Source: Onthophagus taurus (taxonomy: Eukaryota; Arthropoda; Insecta; Coleoptera; Scarabaeidae). From it: 64,000 nt of DNA. Numbering within the stretch: position 1 is the first letter of the stretch; the number at the start of each line of letters is the position of its first letter. Shown here one piece after another: positions 61,501-64,000 of this stretch. The notes under the pieces are model-generated. The model was not told the origin of the DNA. It made no database searches and saw only the letters and a program-made list of their open reading frames with translations. Location: the NCBI RefSeq assembly GCF_036711975.1, contig NC_091976.1, forward strand, positions 2,480,001 through 2,544,000. Reading direction: 5' to 3'. The position numbers were made by a program, and so were the translations under genes.

Positions 61501-62495
61501 ATTTTTTCGTAAATAAATCTAAAATTAAAAGTAAAATTAATATCGAAAATGTCAGAAAAACTTTAAAAAACATAAATAAGATTTGTAAGAATCTAAAATC
61601 GGAAAATCATTTTGCGTCATCTTGTATTAACACAAAAGTATTATATTTATCTTATTATTCTTAACATAGGTGAAACCATAGAAGCTAAAACTCACGAAAA
61701 TGTAACAATGCTGTTTAGTGATATAGTAGGATTTACTTCAATTTGTGCAACAGCGACTCCAATGATGGTTATCAACATGTTACAAAATTTATATAATAAA
61801 TTCGATGCGTATTGTGGACAGTTAGATGTTTATAAGGTTAGTTTATAGGAAGTTAATTTAACCTGTTTATTATTTTATTTCTTTAGGTTGAAACAATTGG
61901 TGACGCTTACTGTGTGGCTGGTGGTTTACACAAAGAAACCACTACCCATGCCGAACAAATTGCATGGATGGCACTCAAAATGATAGATACATGTGCCAGA
62001 CATCAAACGCATCAAGGAGAACCAATCAAGGTAAAATAACATTTTCATAAAAAAATTTATACATAACAAAACATTTTCAGATGAGAATTGGGCTTCATAC
62101 AGCTTCAGTTTTAGCTGGGGTTGTAGGTGTAAAGATGCCCAGATATTGTATGTTTGGTCATAATGTAACAATAGCGAATAAATTCGAATCAGGAAGTGAA
62201 CCTTTAAGAATAAATATAAGTCCAACTACTTATAAGTGAGTTTTTTTTTCAAAATATGGAAATCATTTTATATTAGATAATTTTACTAATTATCTTTTTC
62301 AGTCTTTTAAAAGGAGATGGAGGTTTCTCTTTTGAAGAACGTGGAAGGGAATTCCTTCCAAAAGATTTTCCTAGTTCCATCCCCGGAAGTTGTTACTTTT
62401 TAACGGGTTATAAACATCCAAACTTACCAGAAAATGCTTCTTTGACTGACTCCGTCGATGCGGCATGTAAAGATATCGGTCTTTCCGATTGTTAG
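33257..62495 (+). CDS. Soluble guanylyl cyclase alpha subunit (10 exons, 5' end missing)
   Basis: Exons 33257-33333, 34466-34548, 56153-56522, 56580-56934, 57100-57279, 57493-57631, 61670-61836, 61887-62030, 62081-62235 and 62303-62495 join in one frame of 1863 nt (620 residues plus stop). All junctions are gt..ag. The protein is the alpha partner of the cytosolic NO receptor that makes cGMP from GTP as an alpha/beta heterodimer. The alpha call rests on [70 protein letters not shown] and [13 protein letters not shown], which follow alpha and not beta subunits. Both metal-binding Asp residues (FSDIVG, GDAYC) are present. The visible protein starts [12 protein letters not shown], so roughly the first 50-60 residues lie on exon(s) not found. 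The third visible exon starts 21.6 kb after the second, and that intron is packed with transposons. Confidence 0.93.
34915..34955 (-). ncRNA. Hammerhead-like motif, core C changed
   Basis: Minus strand: ATTCGG, TTGATGA, extra T, stem II GGGC/TAA/GCTC, GAAA, CCGG, TT, CAGAAT. Stem I pairs ATTC with GAAT and the core-adjacent G with C, with one G/A mismatch. The first core base is T where the hammerhead has an invariant C, so this copy is likely inactive. Confidence 0.4.
35295..35900 (+). pseudogene. RTE-like LINE fragment (endonuclease to reverse transcriptase linker)
   Basis: On the + strand, in changing frames: [10 protein letters not shown] (about 35510-35540, like the PWFDEEC motif after the endonuclease), [20 protein letters not shown] (about 35637-35695, like KFYxKVxxxRxGFKPRTxxC), then TNKKEILNI, stop, [15 protein letters not shown] (about 35713-35790, like EKEKILNRWAEYFEELLN). 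These are the conserved linker motifs of CFDP2/RTE-type elements in insects. Catalytic domains on both sides are missing. Confidence 0.5.
35975..36062 (+). repeat. Dispersed repeat, copy 1 (partner inverted at 45031-45113)
   Basis: The segment AGTGCAGGTAGTT...AAAATTATATTATTATGTGA...ATTATAAAAT.GTCC is shared with the reverse complement of 45031-45113, apart from scattered changes and a 14-bp insertion here. Its nature is unknown. The two copies flank a 9-kb transposon cluster in opposite orientation. Confidence 0.65.
36105..40210 (-). mobile_element. Jockey-like LINE with ORF1 and ORF2 remains, split by an insertion
   Basis: Minus strand. ORF1-like piece (39790-40210): [20 protein letters not shown] and [14 protein letters not shown], as in the FP25/L1-ORF1-like proteins of jockey relatives. 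Endonuclease: [13 protein letters not shown] (near 39440), [25 protein letters not shown] and [10 protein letters not shown] (38845-39261). Reverse transcriptase: [45 protein letters not shown] (37843-38233), then [24 protein letters not shown] and YADDTQLYL (36936-37395). The thumb tail is in 36346-36917. The 3' end is a (att)n tail at 36105-36123. Frameshifts and stops in all parts indicate inactivity. Confidence 0.85.
37398..37842 (+). mobile_element. 445-bp SINE-like or 5'-truncated LINE insertion with 13-bp target duplications
   Basis: The insertion is bracketed by identical TAATTAGTAATTT copies at 37385-37397 and 37843-37855. It splits the host LINE exactly between KLLI and NKLHYFGF, which read on in frame when it is skipped. 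It ends in a short (cata)n tail on the + strand, so its own direction is +. It is GC-rich compared with its surroundings and has a hairpin-forming CCCCGTCCTTCGGAGGGG start, and an internal near-duplication (GGAGTACCAGCCCGGCT at about 37600 and 37648). The ORFs across it are chance reading. Confidence 0.8.
40215..40858. other. No recognised gene
   Basis: AT-rich spacer between two transposon relics. The minus frames 40225-40413 and 40419-40622 are hydrophobic by composition and match nothing I know. Confidence 0.35.
40860..44690 (-). mobile_element. Penelope-like element with reverse transcriptase and GIY-YIG, split by a LINE
   Basis: Minus strand, 5' near 44690. N-terminal part 44250-44586 ([35 protein letters not shown]). 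After skipping the nested LINE it continues in frame at 42822 with [16 protein letters not shown] and [20 protein letters not shown]. The reverse transcriptase follows (41578-41913) with [27 protein letters not shown] and the catalytic YVDD in [12 protein letters not shown]. Then come the connector [20 protein letters not shown] (41306-41497), [20 protein letters not shown], and the GIY-YIG endonuclease [20 protein letters not shown] (40960-41040). Frameshifts break it after the reverse transcriptase and in the nuclease, so it is dead. Domain order is typical of endonuclease-bearing Penelope elements. Confidence 0.85.
42822..44249 (+). mobile_element. 5'-truncated jockey-like LINE nested in the Penelope element
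   Basis: The insertion starts abruptly inside the reverse transcriptase at [20 protein letters not shown] and is open to the stop at 43896 (about 358 codons). It carries [29 protein letters not shown] (catalytic YADD intact), [16 protein letters not shown] and the thumb/connection tail [14 protein letters not shown] 3' UTR with aataaag precedes a (tta)n tail (44225-44249). The first 37 codons of the surrounding open frame (42712-42822) are antisense Penelope sequence, not LINE. The clean frame and clean host flanks suggest a recent insertion. Target duplication is short, attatt-like. Confidence 0.85.
44700..45030 (-). pseudogene. Second Penelope fragment (region after reverse transcriptase)
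   Basis: Minus strand: LNFLDL, then [37 protein letters not shown] and [13 protein letters not shown]. This is the same region as 41306-41497 of the main copy, and the DNA is nearly identical over about 190 bp (41340-41470 against 44870-44995). It lies immediately upstream of the main element's N-terminus in the same direction, as in the partial tandem copies typical of Penelope elements. Confidence 0.75.
45031..45113 (-). repeat. Dispersed repeat, copy 2 (partner at 35975-36062)
   Basis: Reverse complement of the copy at 35975; both end at the same ATTATAAAAT.GTCC boundary, after which the flanks differ. See copy 1. Confidence 0.65.
45200..45980 (+). pseudogene. Non-LTR reverse transcriptase, C-terminal remnant
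   Basis: On the + strand: [20 protein letters not shown] (motif C, where YADD has decayed to FTDG), [33 protein letters not shown], then in other frames [14 protein letters not shown], [15 protein letters not shown] and [24 protein letters not shown] stretches, RLRWIDHVA and [10 protein letters not shown] near the end. This is the region from the YADD box to the C-terminal tail of an RTE-like insect LINE. Many stops and shifts; inactive. Confidence 0.65.
46392..47408 (+). pseudogene. LINE ORF1 (zinc-finger, coiled coil) with one in-frame TAG
   Basis: The frame 46392-47408 (338 codons) is open except for a single TAG at 46785-46787 after LVNNKTPA. The N-terminal part has a PHD/zinc-finger pattern ([18 protein letters not shown], then HHSCVKH) and a coiled coil ([20 protein letters not shown]). 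The part after the TAG has a Ser/Lys-rich linker and an RRM-like or FP-like region ending [20 protein letters not shown] and [12 protein letters not shown], as in ORF1 proteins of CR1/jockey-type LINEs that bind RNA. The TAG could be a disabling mutation or be read through. The ORF1 stop is 16 nt before the ORF2 ATG. Confidence 0.8.
47425..50146 (+). pseudogene. LINE ORF2, endonuclease and reverse transcriptase, nearly intact
   Basis: One open frame of 831 codons (47425-49920), then a frame shift and short deletion near 49890-49915 into a frame that ends at 50146. Endonuclease residues 1-220: [52 protein letters not shown]. Reverse transcriptase: [40 protein letters not shown] (motif A), [19 protein letters not shown] and [10 protein letters not shown] (motif C), all catalytic Asp residues kept. 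The tail after the shift starts [18 protein letters not shown]. About 15-20 residues appear lost at the break. Only that break and the TAG in ORF1 separate this copy from an open two-ORF element of the CR1/jockey superfamily. Confidence 0.85.
50147..50256 (+). mobile_element. LINE 3' UTR and (aaacatt)n tail
   Basis: The untranslated end of the 46392-50146 element holds AATAAA at 50231-50236 and finishes with three tandem aaacatt units, unlike the (tta)n tails of the other LINEs in the window. This places it in a different subfamily. Confidence 0.7.
50640..50860. repeat. Foldback element, rearranged relative of the one at 27640
   Basis: Carries the same AACTAGAACTAACACTAGA arm type, GGTTGCAACATGGCATCCGA and AAACGTCAAA as 27640-27880, and the related right arm CTAGTGTTAGTTTTAGTT with the CAAAGCCTTCGTAC flank. 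Here the stem II/GAAA half of the hammerhead-like motif is on the + strand while CTTCTTCAGAAAC remains in the other orientation, so an internal inversion has broken it. An extra perfect hairpin GGTTCGAAGTGAACTTCGAACC is present at about 50702-50723. Confidence 0.65.
51367..51406 (-). ncRNA. Hammerhead-like motif, best stem I
   Basis: Minus strand: stem I TTGTCT, core CTGATGA, extra T, stem II GGC/TTTT/GCC, GAAA, CTAG, TT, then AGACAA, which pairs with all six bases of TTGTCT. Core bases are fully conserved apart from the added base. It lies about 460 bp before the left arm of the large inverted repeat at 51866-54255. Confidence 0.55.
51908..51946 (-). ncRNA. Hammerhead-like motif in left arm
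   Basis: Minus strand: CAAC, CTGATGA, extra C, stem II GGAAA/CTT/TTTCC, GAAA, CCGG, TA, ATTG. Stem I pairs CAA with TTG but has a C/A mismatch next to the core, unlike the right-arm copy. Confidence 0.5.
52243..53432. repeat. 1.2-kb palindromic DNA element nested in the larger inverted repeat
   Basis: The whole segment folds on itself. It begins TATACAGGGTGTATCTGAA and ends TTCAGATACACCCTGTATA. ATGGGCGACTTCGGCTCCCC pairs with GGGGAGCCGAAGTCGCCCAT, and the pairing continues to a small turn near 52840-52860. Arms are about 570 bp. TA dinucleotides at both tips fit Tc1/mariner-type target duplication. There is no coding capacity. Arms have drifted by small changes but are still highly similar, which suggests a fairly recent insertion. 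Confidence 0.85.
53440..53885. repeat. Direct repeat of about 145 bp in the outer element
   Basis: Segments 53440-53580 and 53735-53882 are similar in the same direction: both have GAGGTTAT, TTAATTATTGAT, TTGTTTAGAATT, TTCAGGAACA and CTAACTTGAAATTTTAATTT. The unit spacing is about 295 bp. This is the asymmetric part of the large inverted repeat. Confidence 0.65.
54169..54207 (+). ncRNA. Hammerhead-like motif in right arm (all stems pair)
   Basis: Plus strand: stem I CAAC (54169-54172), core CTGATGA (54173-54179), one extra C, stem II GGAAA/CTT/TTTCC (54181-54193), GAAA (54194-54197), CCGG, TA, then GTTG (54204-54207), which pairs perfectly with CAAC. Expected cleavage is after A 54203. It is the mirror copy of 51908-51946 with stem I intact. 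Confidence 0.55.
54256..56152. other. Intronic sequence, no recognised gene
   Basis: AT-rich end of the large cyclase intron. No open frame of note and no recognisable repeat. CTGATGA occurs near 55227 but without GAAA or pairing arms. It ends with a good acceptor (ttattacag) at 56144-56152. Confidence 0.45.
56153..57631 (+). CDS. Cyclase alpha, H-NOX, HNOBA/PAS and signalling-helix exons
   Basis: Exon 56153-56522 carries the alpha-type, haem-free H-NOX domain ([38 protein letters not shown]) with an acidic insert EDDDEEE. Exons 56580-56934 and 57100-57279 carry the HNOBA/PAS-like region ([40 protein letters not shown]). Exon 57493-57631 is the coiled-coil signalling helix into the cyclase ([33 protein letters not shown]). 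Introns here are short (57-214 nt), in contrast to the huge one before 56153. Confidence 0.9.
57632..58475. other. Start of 4-kb cyclase intron, no gene
   Basis: The donor gtaatt is at 57632. The 61-codon frame at 57811-57996 has no recognisable domain. Confidence 0.4.
58476..59870. mobile_element. Tc1/mariner-superfamily element with long inverted repeats
   Basis: Arms of about 240 bp: 58750-58995 pairs with 59610-59845. CAGGCAATAATATTTTTTAT on the right answers ATAAAATATTATTGCCTG on the left, and GACACACGATTTCTAAA pairs with TTTAGAAATCGTGTGTC. The tips are tatacaggatgtcccgaa near 58489 and catcctgtatata near 59856. Between the arms is a decayed + strand transposase (59040-59390). It is in the same orientation as the cyclase gene, inside its 4-kb intron. 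Confidence 0.75.
59040..59390 (+). pseudogene. Tc1/mariner-like transposase C-terminal remnant
   Basis: On the + strand: [20 protein letters not shown] contains the QQDGAPAH block with the second catalytic Asp, followed in the next frame by [20 protein letters not shown] and FDFLI, like the RSPDLTPLDFFLWG block; the SPDL Asp reads Gly here. A later stretch reads [24 protein letters not shown] codons with stops. The N-terminal half is absent. Confidence 0.7.
59990..61080 (-). pseudogene. RTE-like LINE reverse transcriptase, heavily decayed
   Basis: Minus strand: [20 protein letters not shown] (near 60780-60840, motif A with Asp kept) and [20 protein letters not shown] (about 60700-60770), then [20 protein letters not shown] (about 60400-60460), which matches the KTKxMxIS block after motif C, and a piece resembling [20 protein letters not shown] near 60310-60380. 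Motif C reads poorly. Multiple stops and shifts. It lies in the cyclase intron, antisense to the gene. Confidence 0.55.
61670..62495 (+). CDS. Cyclase alpha, catalytic-domain exons
   Basis: Four exons encode the class III cyclase domain. 61670-61836 has [19 protein letters not shown] with the first metal Asp. 61887-62030 has [20 protein letters not shown] with the second. 62081-62235 has [20 protein letters not shown] and [20 protein letters not shown]. 62303-62495 has the end of the domain and a short tail ending IGLSDC before TAG. They follow a 4.0-kb intron (57632-61669) that hosts a Tc1-like element and LINE debris. Confidence 0.92.
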
Positions 62496-62965
62496 TAAAA
62501 ATTGAATTACAAAAGGAATAATATATAAAAGAAACGACGACGATTCTAGCAATATTTTTTACATTTTAAGAAGCAATTGAACACTCAGCTTATGAAAAAA
62601 CGTAATGAAACGGAACAACACTGCTTTTTACTCTGTATTATAGCGAAAGAAAATACTCACAAAAAGAAATAAAATTCAAACGCATTTCAAAATACATCTT
62701 CAAACTAATAAAAATAAATCAAAAATCTTATAAAATTCAATACCAGTTCTAATACACCTAAAAAATACCATATTATATTGACAATCATACGATTTTTCAC
62801 ATTTTTTTTTTCGAAAAGGTTTCCTAACTACATTCAAACTCATAAATGTAAAACTAAAAGCATAACTTGATCAATGTAAAATGTACATATTACTTTTTAA
62901 GTGTAAACCGTATAAAGAATCTGTTTATTGAATCTAAAACCCAAGCACGCTGTCTCAAATAAAAG
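62496..62965 (+). terminator. 3' UTR and poly(A) signals of the cyclase alpha gene
   Basis: After the TAG at 62493-62495, AATAAA signals occur at 62668-62673 and 62958-62963, which would give UTRs of about 190 or 480 nt. The sequence is AT-rich with no other feature. Confidence 0.5.
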
Positions 62966-62969
62966 AATA

Positions 62970-64000
62970 TAAAAAGCTTTATGTAAAAAAATATATATAC
63001 ACAAAGAATATTGATAGTTTTAATACACCTTTATCTTATTATATTAGTCTGATATATGTAGAAGATTCTTCATACAAAACAATTAATTTACATTATATTG
63101 GAATTAACAAATGCGCGATAGTCGGTAACAAACAGCGCCATCTCATATCTGGAGTCCAAACTAATCCCAGCACAAAAGCTCAGTAAAATGATGGTATGAT
63201 AAATAAAATTCATTTAGCAAAACGTTTTAAATAGGGGGACCCTAATTCGGTCTAATTTGTGTATACAATGGTGTTGATTTAGTTAACCTACTTAATAAGC
63301 TACAACAATAATGATAATTTCTATTATCGTTAAATGAAACTTATTATTTTTATTTACAGAGGGAGTGTATCACAAACATTCGATTATAATATTTATGAAC
63401 TCTCCGCTTTCTAACTAGTACTTTTGAAGTAAGAATTGATCGAAGTATATCAATTATCTTGACACCAGAGAGTATCTTAGTTTTGCGTCAACAATCCCAT
63501 TTTCTTGCAATAAGTGTATTAATATTTTGAAATAAGAATATAGGCTCACAGAAGTGGGACATAGGATTTTATAGGGAAACTATAGCTGCAATGGATTTGA
63601 TATTTGGCACGTCGATATAGGCCAAAGATATCAATCTTTTAAAGGTATAGTCATGACTCAATCACTTTCGGCTATATCGAAAATTTAATATTATTCTTAA
63701 TTTTCTTAAAAATAGTGAAGTTGGTAGCAACTCTATATCGATGTGCGAAATATCGAATCTATTGCATCTATAGATTCCCAATAAACCGCTATACTCTTAT
63801 CTCAAGCATACTATTTTTGAGATTAGGTAAGAGTCTATAAAAAAAATAAGTTTAATATTGTAACAAAGTTTATTTATTTCATTTACACTTATTATTTAAA
63901 TAATTTATATATTTTAAGTAAATAAAAAATAATAAAATAAAAAAACAAATTTAAATAATAACAAATTTTCAATCCAAAACGTAAAATCAATCATTTTATT
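62970..64000. other. No recognised gene; cluster of TATCG motifs
   Basis: AT-rich. Between about 63605 and 63765 there are several GATAT/ATATCG half-sites (gtcgatata, ctatatcga, tatatcgatg, aatatcgaat) that resemble partial DREF-type TATCGATA sites, but no complete site. No open frame of note. The last 150 bp are almost pure A/T. Confidence 0.3.

Overview
This window looks like AT-rich nuclear DNA from an insect, most likely a beetle (the order is inference; no marker here proves it). It has short introns with gt..ag ends, CYP4-clan cytochrome P450 genes, an arthropod-type soluble guanylyl cyclase alpha gene, and a dense mixture of BEL/Pao, Ty3/gypsy, jockey/CR1-like, RTE-like, Penelope, piggyBac, pogo and Tc1/mariner remains.

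There are three cellular genes, all on the + strand. Two are complete tandem paralogous P450 genes (10952-12833, 479 aa; 18440-20311, 480 aa) with identical seven-exon structures, including the same GC-AG first intron. A 70-bp piece of the same promoter/5' end, with its ATG destroyed, lies between them (14186-14256). The third is the guanylyl cyclase alpha gene: ten exons between 33257 and 62495 encode about 620 residues (degenerate H-NOX, PAS-like/HNOBA, signalling helix, cyclase domain) to the stop. The N-terminal exon(s) were not found.

Layout. 1-2255: 5' end of a BEL/Pao retrotransposon (minus), with an open gag/protease frame running off the left edge. 2300-8362: LINE scraps, a foldback element and an internally deleted Ty3/gypsy element. 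8363-10900: no recognised gene. 10900-20400: the P450 pair, with a jockey-like LINE, a foldback element and small fragments between. 20400-32560: mariner, two LINEs, a foldback element, piggyBac and pogo relics. 33257-62495: the cyclase gene, whose 21.6-kb second visible intron is a nest of transposons. That nest has a minus LINE split by a 445-bp insertion with 13-bp target duplications, a Penelope element split by a younger LINE, a nearly full-length two-ORF LINE (46392-50256), and a 2.4-kb inverted repeat with a second 1.2-kb palindrome inside it. 62496-64000: 3' UTR and unassigned sequence.

The most unusual signal is a set of six short sequences that fold like minimal type-I hammerhead ribozymes (CTGANGA, stem II, GAAA, a 4-nt stem III, and flanking stem I strands that pair). 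They lie in or beside palindromic, apparently non-autonomous repeats, not beside the Penelope element in the window. Five of the six have CTGANGA itself; the sixth (34915) has its first C changed to T. All six carry one extra base between the A of CTGANGA and stem II.
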